From Aphrophora alni (taxonomy: Eukaryota > Arthropoda > Insecta > Hemiptera > Aphrophoridae), in contig OY740767.1 of NCBI GenBank assembly GCA_963513935.1, positions 154,820,431 through 154,884,430 of the forward strand: a stretch of 64,000 nucleotides of DNA, written 5' to 3'. The position numbers and the translations under genes were made by a program. The notes under the pieces are model-generated. The model made no database searches. It was not told the DNA's origin and worked only from the letters and a program-made list of their open reading frames with translations. Positions within the stretch are counted from its first letter, which is position 1, and each line of letters begins with the position of its first letter. Below, one piece after another: positions 1 to 9,772 of the stretch.

Positions 1-289
1 TGCTAATCGGTTCAACCATTTATAGACGAATTCTCCGGCCATCCAGACATCCTCCGATTTAAGTCCAATATTTGTATGACCCCTATCAGGTAGAAATGTT
101 AGTGAAGGACGCAACCTTGGAACTGCAAAGAATACACGGGTGCCGGGTGTAGGACCTTAAACTTGTTTGTATAACTGGCGAGGACATTCGATTTTGACCG
201 TGTAACGAATTAACTAATTATATTCTATATTTCTTGACTTAAACTAACAAGGAAAGTTATGCGATTTCGAGTTTTTAACGGACATGTTC
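1..289. other. no feature recognised
   Basis: No open frame of note, tandem repeat or recognisable element end was seen. The stretch is somewhat less AT-rich than its surroundings in the first 150 bases. Confidence 0.5.
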
Positions 290-720
290 ATTTTGAGATT
301 CCCCTAGTCCAAAAACAGTAGTTTTTGGAATGATGTAATCTGCTAAATGTACGTAACGATTTCAATCAAATTTGGTACATGGGGTATATTTTGGGAGTAG
401 GTAACGTAAGAAAAACAACACAAAATTACGATTTTATCAAAATCGGTTGAAATTATTTTCTTCAAATTTTGCCTCTAAGGACCCAACAAAACGTATTGGT
501 CGCTTTCTCTCCAAATAATGTCAATCCGGAAGTTTTGGGTAAAAAATTAAAAAATGTAATTTCTTAAAATCCGAATAAAATCGGCCAACAAAACATCGAC
601 TGGCCTCATTTTAAAGTTTGATTTACGGTGAAGACGCCTTTATGACACAAGAGAATCTACTTTAAAAACAAAATGGCGGATAGATAGAACTCTAAGCAGT
701 CTAGGAAATTTATTTACATA
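290..720 (+). repeat. RF-A dispersed repeat, left part (interrupted copy)
   Basis: This matches the order of phrases in the other RF-A copies of the window: a segment like 'atcaaatttggtacat', then 'ttatcaaaatcggt', then 'ctaaggacccaacaaaac', then 'acggtgaagacgc' and 'cacaagagaa'. The final RF-A segment, ending in 'gagaaagtttgtgcaat', is missing here but reappears at 7831 to 7955, right of the LTR retrotransposon. I infer that the retrotransposon inserted into this copy. No coding capacity was seen. The superfamily is unknown. Confidence 0.55.
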
Positions 721-721
721 C

Positions 722-725
722 ATTT
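722..725. other. left target-site duplication ATTT
   Basis: ATTT lies directly outside the left LTR end and is repeated at 7754 to 7757 directly outside the right end of the composite. Four bases fit Ty3/gypsy-type integration. Confidence 0.65.
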
Positions 726-2394
726 TATAACTTTGGAGATGTTATATTAATTTTTTAATCTACTTTTTTATTTATTTATTTTGAATATTTTGAATAATAA
801 TTATTATTAGATATTAATAATTCAATATTATTTTAATTACCTGCTATATGTTTAGTTGTTCCTAAACTTGCAAAATGTGGAAATATAAATAACACACCTG
901 ACACAACGTATTACTTAAAAAACAAACCTTAATTTATTTAAGCAACATGTCAAAGAATCATAAAAACGTACATCTATTCCATTAGTGTCTAAAATTTCTT
1001 CATTCATTCCACAAGCATTCCTTAATGTTATGTAATATACAAATTTATCTTAACTAATTGTCTTTCCTTATGCTAGACTTTATTACTAAAAAAAAAACAT
1101 CAAGTTTCCACAATTGGCGTTAATTTTTAATGAAATTAATCTGTAATTTGAATTACTTTTATTTTTTTATACACAAACAATTATTTCCTTTATAAAATTA
1201 AACTTTATTATAATCTTTATTCAATTTGTTAGTTATTAATTTATTTAATTAATTCTCTTATCTCTTTTTGGGGTCGTTAGGTTCTTTTATGGCTCAATTA
1301 AAGTGAATTATTTTAGAAAAATGAATTTATAATTTTAAAGTGAACAAGAATTTTAAATTGTACTTATCGTTGGTACTGCTTTCCAATTTTGATCGACGAG
1401 ACACTTTCCACACACAACACAACGATGGCTTTAAATTTGATTTAGATATATAAAAAAACAAAACACTCCACACACTATCTCCAACACTTAATCCTGGAAT
1501 TCGGACTGATGATCCTCTTCAAATCTCCACTGGCGATGAATTAGTTCTTCCGACTCTTCTCTCGAACAATTCTTCCAAAATATTTTAATCTGCTCCAAAA
1601 TCTCAGCAAACTTTTGACTAAAAACTACTAACTCTCTTTTCAACTTTGATTCAACTAATTAATTTTCTCGACGTATTGACACAGAGAACCCTAGTCTCGT
1701 GTTCAATCTAACTCCCTTTTTCTGTCCCACAGAATGCTCTCTGTCCCTAAGACCTCCTCTCACCACTCCAGATTTTAGACTCCTCTTCAAATTTTCGACG
1801 CCAAAAACCTCTCCCTTCTTCCCAAACTTTCCTTCGCTTTCACCCCTCCGATTCGCTCGCTGAATTCTCGATTTCTCCCCAGATGTTGTTCTTTTTTCCT
1901 AGTGGCTGTATTTTTTTAAATTCGTTAGCTTTCACCATGTGGCTGTTTTCCGATTGGCCGACCTAATTCCTTTTGTCGGTTTCTCATGTTTTTTAGAAGT
2001 ACCGTTATGCTTCTAGCGTGTCCCATCAGGTCTCTCACCCTGTAGATTTCTCTTTTTTTTTTATACATCCAGCTGCGTGACATAAAATCTCCCTTTAGAT
2101 ACCGTTACAAATTGTTTAACGTTAGCACGTGTATACTACAAGGTTAGCGAAAACGGCTTCTTTTCTCTTTGCACGCTTTCTCTCCTAATTTGTTGTGCAC
2201 AGATGTCCTTTTGATTTTATTTTTTGTTAAAATAATATTTTCTGTTACCAGATGATACTAGTTGTTCATTATTTTTCTATTATTTAATTTAGTTTCCCCC
2301 TTATATCATAAATTACATGTAATTACTCATTTTTTTATAGAGATCGTTGTTATCCTTTATTTTATTATTTATTTGATAACGCGATATCGTTATA
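726..2394 (-). mobile_element. 3' LTR of gag-only LTR retrotransposon
   Basis: On the minus strand the LTR starts TATAAC (2394) and ends GTTATA (726), giving short inverted ends. It is 1669 bp long. The middle LTR at 4577 to 6246 is almost identical: I noticed only one substitution (794 A versus 4645 C) and one A more or less in a poly-A run. The limits follow from three facts: the similarity to the middle LTR stops at 726, the primer site abuts the matching end of the middle LTR, and an ATTT duplication lies just outside. A purine-rich stretch (CTGGGGACAC, minus strand, 2395 to 2404) abuts the start and may be the polypurine tract. No open frame was recognised inside. The near identity implies recent insertion or recent homogenisation. 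Confidence 0.8.
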
Positions 2395-2679
2395 GTGTCC
2401 CCAGATTAAATTAATTTCCTGGTTTGGCTAAGAAATAAATTTAATCTTTGCCCGTGGAATTGTAAAACTATTTGTCCCAAAACCTTTTCCTACAATGCCA
2501 TTGTTAATTGTGGTAAACCTCAGTGTTTGACAATGGATCCCTTCTCCATTGTTCTCTTGTGGTAGGTTGTTGACCATTTGTTTTGGGTCATGTCTGCTTC
2601 CCCTTTGTTTATTTTCATCGTCCTAACCTAGATTTCTTTATTTGTTTACCCTGACATGTGTTATTTCTAATCTTATTTC

Positions 2680-2817
2680 CTAGTGATGATATGCTTTTAA
2701 TAATCTACAATTAAACGTACCCCTAATCTTATCCTTATGTAAATATCCTAATTTATATGTAGTATTTCCTAATTTTTCTCTAATTAAGTAAGGTCCTTCA
2801 TATAATTCATCCGACCG
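2680..2817 (-). pseudogene. remnant of pol: integrase C-terminal GPY-type module
   Basis: Read on the minus strand in a frame different from gag, 45 codons stay open to a TAG at 2680 to 2682. They contain ELYEGPYLI, followed by YKLGY, KIRGTFN and LLKAYH. This pattern is typical of the extreme C-terminus of integrase in Ty3/gypsy-type pol proteins, where the GPY/F module is followed by a conserved 'R..FN...LK.Y' tail. Protease, reverse transcriptase, RNase H and the integrase catalytic core are all absent. The remnant overlaps the last codons of gag out of frame, so it cannot be made as part of Gag without frameshifting. It shows that this family arose by internal deletion of an autonomous element. 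The same remnant sits at 6532 to 6669. Confidence 0.7.
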
Positions 2818-4433
2818 TTAGGCATCTGTTCCTTGACAACCCTCTTGTCTTGGCTGCCCGGGTCATTGCTCGTACTAGGTTTGTTTACGTTTTCCCTTTC
2901 GTTAAAAGGTCTACGCCCCTCTTCTCGCCATGTGGTTTGCCTGTCATATGGTCGTCTACCCCAGTTATCTTGCCTACTATTGTAGTTATAATTTCCCTTT
3001 TCCTGGTAATTCCTTCTGTTTATTTCCGTTCCAGCACTCTCATTAAATTGCTCTATTCTAGCATGCTCAAATTCCATCAATAACTTTATGAAATCTGTTT
3101 TCCTTTTTATTCCTCGCGTAATTATCGCAATGAGCACATTCGGGTGGAAATGCTTCCCCGCTTTGTATACTAATTGATCCTCCGTTAATGGTGGATTTAA
3201 TTCCGAACATTGCAACATCAATGTCTCTACGTATGCGATCGCTTCTTCCCCCATTCTACCTCTGAATTTTCCAAATTCCAACTGATCCCTAATCTTGGCC
3301 TGGATTATTTCGTTGAAATATTTTTCCTTAAATAATTCTTCGAATTGTTCGAAATTTTGCACGCTTCCCCTATGCAAACGCCACCAGATATACGCGTCGT
3401 CCTTCAGGTACCGGTCGATCCAGTTCATATTGTTCCCTACCATATTCTCACTAATCTCCTTCATTACGTTTACGAATTGCATAGGAAACCGCTCCCTTCC
3501 TGAGAAACTTATGTTCCTTATTTCCGGCTCTTGTATATATCCCTCTCCGTTGTTTTTAACCGCTCTTAACCTTCTATCAAGCTCTATTAATTTCTTCGCG
3601 ACCTCATCCGTCTTTTTCGCGTTTTCTTCCAGTTTAGCAGTATTAACGTCATTAAATTTTACACAGTTCTCCCGTATTTCTCCGTCTTTTTGCGCAAGTT
3701 CCTGTATCCTAACGTCGACAACGATTCCGTGGTCCTCGATCTCTCGCACGCGAATCTCGGTTTCCGCACGATAATCCTGGATTCGGTTGCCGAATTCTTC
3801 TCCCGTTTTCTTGACTTGTCCCTCGAAATTCGTCCGGATTTCCGCTACCGTTTCTTCTACCGTTCGGACTCGATTTTCTACGCCGTCGCATCGTTCTTCT
3901 AATTTTTTATTAATCCTATCCTCGGCCTCGCTGATACTATTTTTTAACTCCCCACGAATTGTTCCTAACATCTCCTCCTGTTTTTTCGCGATCTTCTCAA
4001 TATTGTTCTCGATTAATTCAAAATTTTTTCGAGTTTCTCCCGCTAACTTCTCGGCTTTTTCCTCCGCTAACTTAGCTAACTTCTCGGCTTTTTCCTCCGC
4101 TAACTTAGCTAACTTACGATTCTCCTCTGTAGCTTTTTCGGCTAACTTACGATTCTCCTCGGCCATTTGTCTTATCATTTCCTGCAATCCCGCCATACCG
4201 TCTCCTCCTACCTGTCCTACCGCTGTTTCTACCCTTGGATTCCTATCGCTGGTCCCCGCCCGGAATTCTACATTACCCTCAATTTCTAACCCTCTAATTT
4301 GTTCTACTTCCCCAATTTGATTCCCCTCTTCGCTGAAATTTAAGCTTTCGCTCCCTAGCCCCATCTGGTTATAAATTTCACTTTCATTGGCCATATTTGA
4401 ATCTAATACTCTTTTCCTACTTCTCGTCAACAT
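2784..4433 (-). CDS. retrotransposon Gag polyprotein
   Basis: An intact 549-residue frame. Residues about 85 to 290 are strongly charged and look like a long coiled coil, with an internal 12-residue repeat around 108 to 132 (units like KLAEEKAEKLA). Residues about 315 to 465 resemble the retrotransposon gag capsid domain: the motif DAYIWW near 346, then a region of the type 'W..F...F...Y', and the RDQLEFGKFR stretch near 382. Residues about 470 to 515 form an Arg/Asn/Tyr-rich basic arm, a plausible RNA-binding tail. No CCHC zinc knuckle is present. The start was chosen as the first Met after the leader; Met14 is an alternative. The C-terminus runs into pol remnant sequence in another frame. 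A Gag with no pol beside it would need enzymes supplied in trans. I infer particle assembly for a non-autonomous element. Confidence 0.85.
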   Translation of the reverse strand: MLTRSRKRVLDSNMANESEIYNQMGLGSESLNFSEEGNQIGEVEQIRGLEIEGNVEFRAGTSDRNPRVETAVGQVGGDGMAGLQEMIRQMAEENRKLAEKATEENRKLAKLAEEKAEKLAKLAEEKAEKLAGETRKNFELIENNIEKIAKKQEEMLGTIRGELKNSISEAEDRINKKLEERCDGVENRVRTVEETVAEIRTNFEGQVKKTGEEFGNRIQDYRAETEIRVREIEDHGIVVDVRIQELAQKDGEIRENCVKFNDVNTAKLEENAKKTDEVAKKLIELDRRLRAVKNNGEGYIQEPEIRNISFSGRERFPMQFVNVMKEISENMVGNNMNWIDRYLKDDAYIWWRLHRGSVQNFEQFEELFKEKYFNEIIQAKIRDQLEFGKFRGRMGEEAIAYVETLMLQCSELNPPLTEDQLVYKAGKHFHPNVLIAIITRGIKRKTDFIKLLMEFEHARIEQFNESAGTEINRRNYQEKGNYNYNSRQDNWGRRPYDRQTTWREEGRRPFNERENVNKPSTSNDPGSQDKRVVKEQMPNGRMNYMKDLT

Positions 4434-4576
4434 ATATCTCTATCTAATTCTCTTATTCTAACACAATACACAATACACAATATATCCTACAACAATGTCT
4501 ATGTCCTTATTCTACAATTTCTATGTTTAACAATTAAAACTTCACTTTTAATTGAGCCCTGCCGTTGAGCGCCAAA
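4434..4576 (-). promoter_or_regulatory. retrotransposon leader with primer-binding site
   Basis: On the minus strand the middle LTR ends at 4577 and, after TT, the sequence TGGCGCTCAACGGCAGGG follows (about 4557 to 4574). TGG at the LTR border, complementary to a tRNA CCA end, with a GC-rich continuation, is the usual layout of a primer-binding site. The 123 bases between it and the gag start are AT-rich with no upstream frame worth noting. Which tRNA is used was not determined. Confidence 0.7.
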
Positions 4577-6246
4577 TATAACTTTGGAGATGTTATATTA
4601 ATTTTTTAATCTACTTTTTTATTTATTTATTTTGAATATTTTGACTAATAATTATTATTAGATATTAATAATTCAATATTATTTTAATTACCTGCTATAT
4701 GTTTAGTTGTTCCTAAACTTGCAAAATGTGGAAATATAAATAACACACCTGACACAACGTATTACTTAAAAAACAAACCTTAATTTATTTAAGCAACATG
4801 TCAAAGAATCATAAAAACGTACATCTATTCCATTAGTGTCTAAAATTTCTTCATTCATTCCACAAGCATTCCTTAATGTTATGTAATATACAAATTTATC
4901 TTAACTAATTGTCTTTCCTTATGCTAGACTTTATTACTAAAAAAAAAAACATCAAGTTTCCACAATTGGCGTTAATTTTTAATGAAATTAATCTGTAATT
5001 TGAATTACTTTTATTTTTTTATACACAAACAATTATTTCCTTTATAAAATTAAACTTTATTATAATCTTTATTCAATTTGTTAGTTATTAATTTATTTAA
5101 TTAATTCTCTTATCTCTTTTTGGGGTCGTTAGGTTCTTTTATGGCTCAATTAAAGTGAATTATTTTAGAAAAATGAATTTATAATTTTAAAGTGAACAAG
5201 AATTTTAAATTGTACTTATCGTTGGTACTGCTTTCCAATTTTGATCGACGAGACACTTTCCACACACAACACAACGATGGCTTTAAATTTGATTTAGATA
5301 TATAAAAAAACAAAACACTCCACACACTATCTCCAACACTTAATCCTGGAATTCGGACTGATGATCCTCTTCAAATCTCCACTGGCGATGAATTAGTTCT
5401 TCCGACTCTTCTCTCGAACAATTCTTCCAAAATATTTTAATCTGCTCCAAAATCTCAGCAAACTTTTGACTAAAAACTACTAACTCTCTTTTCAACTTTG
5501 ATTCAACTAATTAATTTTCTCGACGTATTGACACAGAGAACCCTAGTCTCGTGTTCAATCTAACTCCCTTTTTCTGTCCCACAGAATGCTCTCTGTCCCT
5601 AAGACCTCCTCTCACCACTCCAGATTTTAGACTCCTCTTCAAATTTTCGACGCCAAAAACCTCTCCCTTCTTCCCAAACTTTCCTTCGCTTTCACCCCTC
5701 CGATTCGCTCGCTGAATTCTCGATTTCTCCCCAGATGTTGTTCTTTTTTCCTAGTGGCTGTATTTTTTTAAATTCGTTAGCTTTCACCATGTGGCTGTTT
5801 TCCGATTGGCCGACCTAATTCCTTTTGTCGGTTTCTCATGTTTTTTAGAAGTACCGTTATGCTTCTAGCGTGTCCCATCAGGTCTCTCACCCTGTAGATT
5901 TCTCTTTTTTTTTTATACATCCAGCTGCGTGACATAAAATCTCCCTTTAGATACCGTTACAAATTGTTTAACGTTAGCACGTGTATACTACAAGGTTAGC
6001 GAAAACGGCTTCTTTTCTCTTTGCACGCTTTCTCTCCTAATTTGTTGTGCACAGATGTCCTTTTGATTTTATTTTTTGTTAAAATAATATTTTCTGTTAC
6101 CAGATGATACTAGTTGTTCATTATTTTTCTATTATTTAATTTAGTTTCCCCCTTATATCATAAATTACATGTAATTACTCATTTTTTTATAGAGATCGTT
6201 GTTATCCTTTATTTTATTATTTATTTGATAACGCGATATCGTTATA
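4577..6246 (-). mobile_element. middle (shared) LTR of the tandem retrotransposon
   Basis: A 1670-bp LTR, nearly identical to 726 to 2394. It acts as the 3' LTR of the truncated right-hand unit and as the 5' LTR of the intact left-hand unit (both minus strand), so two units share one LTR. The 3' end is fixed by the adjoining primer site and the 5' end by the inverted hexamer GTTATA at 6241 to 6246. Such arrays usually arise by recombination between LTRs or by insertion of one copy into the LTR of another. Confidence 0.8.
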
Positions 6247-6531
6247 GTGTCCCCAGATTAAATTAATTTCCTGGTTTGGCTAAGAAATAAATTTAATCTT
6301 TGCCCGTGGAATTGTAAAACTATTTGTCCCAAAACCTTTTCCTACAATGCCATTGTTAATTGTGGTAAACCTCAGTGTTTGACAATGGATCCCTTCTCCA
6401 TTGTTCTCTTGTGGTAGGTTGTTGACCATTTGTTTTGGGTCATGTCTGCTTCCCCTTTGTTTATTTTCATCGTCCTAACCTAGATTTCTTTATTTGTTTA
6501 CCCTGACATGTGTTATTTCTAATCTTATTTC

Positions 6532-6669
6532 CTAGTGATGATATGCTTTTAATAATCTACAATTAAACGTACCCCTAATCTTATCCTTATGTAAATATCC
6601 TAATTTATATGTAGTATTTCCTAATTTTTCTCTAATTAAGTAAGGTCCTTCATATAATTCATCCGACCG
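6532..6669 (-). pseudogene. second copy of the integrase C-terminal remnant
   Basis: This matches 2680 to 2817, with the same GPY-type motif, the same frame relation to gag and the same stop. Because both units carry the same gag/pol-remnant junction, the internal deletion predates the tandem arrangement and was inherited by both. Confidence 0.65.
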
Positions 6670-7741
6670 TTAGGCATCTGTTCCTTGACAACCCTCTTGT
6701 CTTGGCTGCCCGGGTCATTGCTCGTACTAGGTTTGTTTACGTTTTCCCTTTCGTTAAAAGGTCTACGCCCCTCTTCTCGCCATGTGGTTTGCCTGTCATA
6801 TGGTCGTCTACCCCAGTTATCTTGCCTACTATTGTAGTTATAATTTCCCTTTTCCTGGTAATTCCTTCTGTTTATTTCCGTTCCAGCACTCTCATTAAAT
6901 TGCTCTATTCTAGCATGCTCAAATTCCATCAATAACTTTATGAAATCTGTTTTCCTTTTTATTCCTCGCGTAATTATCGCAATGAGCACATTCGGGTGGA
7001 AATGCTTCCCCGCTTTGTATACTAATTGATCCTCCGTTAATGGTGGATTTAATTCCGAACATTGCAACATCAATGTCTCTACGTATGCGATCGCTTCTTC
7101 CCCCATTCTACCTCTGAATTTTCCAAATTCCAACTGATCCCTAATCTTGGCCTGGATTATTTCGTTGAAATATTTTTCCTTAAATAATTCTTCGAATTGT
7201 TCGAAATTTTGCACGCTTCCCCTATGCAAACGCCACCAGATATACGCGTCGTCCTTCAGGTACCGGTCGATCCAGTTCATATTGTTCCCTACCATATTCT
7301 CACTAATCTCCTTCATTACGTTTACGAATTGCATAGGAAACCGCTCCCTTCCTGAGAAACTTATGTTCCTTATTTCCGGCTCTTGTATATATCCCTCTCC
7401 GTTGTTTTTAACCGCTCTTAACCTTCTATCAAGCTCTATTAATTTCTTCGCGACCTCATCCGTCTTTTTCGCGTTTTCTTCCAGTTTAGCAGTATTAACG
7501 TCATTAAATTTTACACAGTTCTCCCGTATTTCTCCGTCTTTTTGCGCAAGTTCCTGTATCCTAACGTCGACAACGATTCCGTGGTCCTCGATCTCTCGCA
7601 CGCGAATCTCGGTTTCCGCACGATAATCCTGGATTCGGTTGCCGAATTCTTCTCCCGTTTTCTTGACTTGTCCCTCGAAATTCGTCCGGATTTCCGCTAC
7701 CGTTTCTTCTACCGTTCGGACTCGATTTTCTACGCCGTCGC
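6636..7741 (-). pseudogene. 5'-truncated gag of the upstream unit
   Basis: The sequence corresponds to roughly the last 370 codons of the intact gag at 2784 to 4433, and the translated part compared is identical. It keeps the capsid-like region and the basic arm but lacks the N-terminus and most of the coiled coil. The break is at 7741 (homologous to 3889 in the intact copy), where gag sequence changes abruptly into 13 bases of LTR start. The longest Met-initiated frame is 321 residues (6636 to 7601). It has no leader or LTR promoter of its own, so I call it a pseudogene. Confidence 0.8.
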
Positions 7742-7753
7742 GATATCGTTATA
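7741..7753 (-). mobile_element. 13-bp remnant of the upstream 5' LTR
   Basis: Minus strand TATAACGATATCG equals the first 13 bases of the other two LTRs. It is followed outward by the ATTT duplication (7754 to 7757) and inward by gag interior. LTR body, primer site, leader and gag start are missing. The junction shows a short GCG overlap shared by the LTR start and the gag break. Confidence 0.65.
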
Positions 7754-7757
7754 ATTT
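7754..7757. other. right target-site duplication ATTT
   Basis: Matches 722 to 725 and bounds the whole 7028-bp composite, which therefore probably entered, or was initially bounded, as one unit. Confidence 0.6.
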
Positions 7758-7830
7758 ATTTCATGGGTTTTGATATGATGAAAAGCTCCTGAAGTTTTGG
7801 AAACACCCTGTTTTTTTTTAAAAAGACTGA

Positions 7831-7955
7831 GTTCATTTTCACTTTTTGTTTGACAACTACTGCTTTTATATTTTTAGTCACAAATAATTTTTAAAAGGTT
7901 TTTATTTAGTTTCGGAGATGGTTAAGTGAGAAAGTTTGTGCAATCTTTATTTTTA
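7831..7955 (+). repeat. RF-A dispersed repeat, right end segment
   Basis: Carries the RF-A end signature: 'gttcattttcactttttg', then a 'cacaaataa' stretch, then 'gagaaagtttgtgcaat' near 7929. The same succession closes the copies at 29070 to 29590 and 57240 to 57975. It is taken as the continuation of the copy at 290 to 720. Confidence 0.55.
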
Positions 7956-7959
7956 GTCG

Positions 7960-8869
7960 TGCCTATAATAACCTATACAATTCTAGAGTCCTCTTAAATG
8001 GATGATAAAGGCTACACACATTAAGATAGGAACATTAAATTTGGTACAGGGGACTGACTGAAGTGTGCTCATGTGTATGATCATGTATCAGACCCTGTGA
8101 AATTCAGAAAAATCGAATCGAAAAAATAAGGTAATTCTCGACAGGTTTATGTTCATCAATTTGTAAAACACAAACTTATTTCCATTTTGAATGTAACGGT
8201 ACAAAGCCCACATCTCTACGACCATAAACAGGAAGATTTTGGCATTTAAACAACAAGAGGAAAAAAAAAAATTTAACCATAGTTCAGCAAAACTAGAGAG
8301 ACCCACAAAAGTAGCAAAATATCTCGTTATCAACGCCAGTGTGAAAGCTGTATTGTTCAGCATTCCATTATGGGAATCCCAGTGGTGCTGCTTAGTGGTG
8401 TAATGAATCAGCTGTTCATAGAACAAAAGAGAAACAATACTGTAATCTCGCAGATTGAGGTTACTGATCTGTGACATTTGCTGTAGGTAATTGTTTATTA
8501 TATGCAAACAATGATATCGAATATTTTAATTAGAACATTTCGATTAGGTTTTGACGTGTAAAGTTCTGACAATACTTTGTGTATTGTTTGGAGTTGGGAC
8601 CGGGATCCATTGTAGAGCTACAGGAAAATTATACGTAAACCTGATGATGCCGAGTACATCTACTTTAAGATTTACTAATTGTTTTCTGTGCTCTCGGAGG
8701 TGGGGATGAAAAGAGGGTATTTCGTAAATACAGTAACTCGAAATCGGCGAGTTTAATCGGAAAATAACATGATTGTGTAGTTCATTTAGAGATTTTCAGT
8801 TTTTTTACACATCTCAACGCTATAAAAACTCTCATTGGCTGACTTTGTGAGTAGGCTAAGACCTTCGCA
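7960..8869. other. intergenic, nothing firmly recognised
   Basis: AT-rich. It contains a 139-codon minus-strand frame (8088 to 8507) rich in Phe, Leu and Asn, with no recognisable domain. Its only unusual property is its length compared with chance frames nearby. A 'ctataaaaac' TATA-like string occurs near 8820 without a gene behind it. Confidence 0.4.
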
Positions 8870-9750
8870 ATCCCGACCTACACTTTTTTCGTGTGAGGCC
8901 TAGTCTTGGGTAAGATCCCTCTCTTTCATCTTTCCTGTCTTGTCTATCTAGATCAACTCTTGTTCTTTTCCGATCCTACCGCTATTAGAGTATTTGAGAA
9001 CTAGGATCTTTATTTTATGTTCTTGTCTATCTAGATCAACTCTTGTTCTTTCCGATCCTACCGCTATTAGAGTATTTGAGAACTAAGATCTTTATTTTAT
9101 GTTCTTGTCTCTCTAGATCAACTCTTGTTCTTTTCCGATCCTACCGCTATTAGAGTATTTGAGAACTAGGATCTTTATTTTATGTTCTTGTCTATCTAGA
9201 TCAACTCTTGTTCTTTTCCGATCCTACCGCTATTAGAGTATTTGAGAACTAGGATCTTTATTTTATGTTCTTGTCTCTCTAGATCAACTCTTGTTCTTTT
9301 CCGATCCTACCGCTATTAGAGTATTTGAGAACTAAGATCTTTATTTTATGTTCTTGTCTCTCTAGATCAACTCTTGTTCTTTTCCGATCCTACCGCTATT
9401 AGAGTATATGAGAACTAGGATCTTTATTTTATGTTCTTGTCTATCTAGATCAACTCTTGTTCTTTTCCGATCCTACCGCTATTAGAGTATTTGAGAACTA
9501 GGATCTTTATTTTATGTTCTTGTCTATCTAGATCAACTCTTGTTCTTTCCGATCCTACCGCTATTAGAGTATTTGAGAACTAAGATCTTTATTTTATGTT
9601 CTTGTCTCTCTAGATCAACTCTTGTTCTTTTCCGATCCTACCGCTATTAGAGTATTTGAGAACTAGGATCTTTATTTTATGTTCTTTTATATTTTTTAAA
9701 ATCGAAGATGACAAAGAAGTTTACAATTAAAACGACAAAGAAAAAAATAC
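8870..9750 (+). repeat. RF-B dispersed repeat with internal 83-bp array
   Basis: The flanks match other RF-B copies: 'gatccctctctttcatctttc' before the array, and 'tttttaaaatcgaagatgac' after it (compare 38060 and 47700). The body of RF-B, with phrases 'caactcttgttcttttccgat' and 'agagtatttgagaac', has been amplified in tandem. Copies in the same orientation lie near 37915 and 47515. Inverted copies lie near 38630, 46925 and 52240. No coding capacity was seen. Confidence 0.6.
8939..9683 (+). repeat. tandem array, 9 copies of an 83-bp unit
   Basis: Units begin near 8939, 9022, 9103, 9186, 9270, 9353, 9437, 9520 and 9601 and are 82 to 84 bp long. Variants (tatc/tctc after CTTGTC, TTTCC/TTTTCC, AACTAGG/AACTAAG) are not random: the variant series of units 1 to 3 recurs as units 7 to 9. 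This indicates block duplication of three units. Confidence 0.9.
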
Positions 9751-9772
9751 GTAGAAAATGAATCATTCCAAG

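Noticed and set aside
2850..4320. Plus-strand frames opposite gag (up to 177 codons)
   Set aside because: Antisense shadows of the intact gag, recurring identically opposite the second gag. Composition reflects the complementary strand.
8815..8845. Core promoter (TATA-like string with nearby 'attggct')
   Set aside because: No gene or transcript-like region lies downstream; the sequence runs straight into the RF-B repeat and array.
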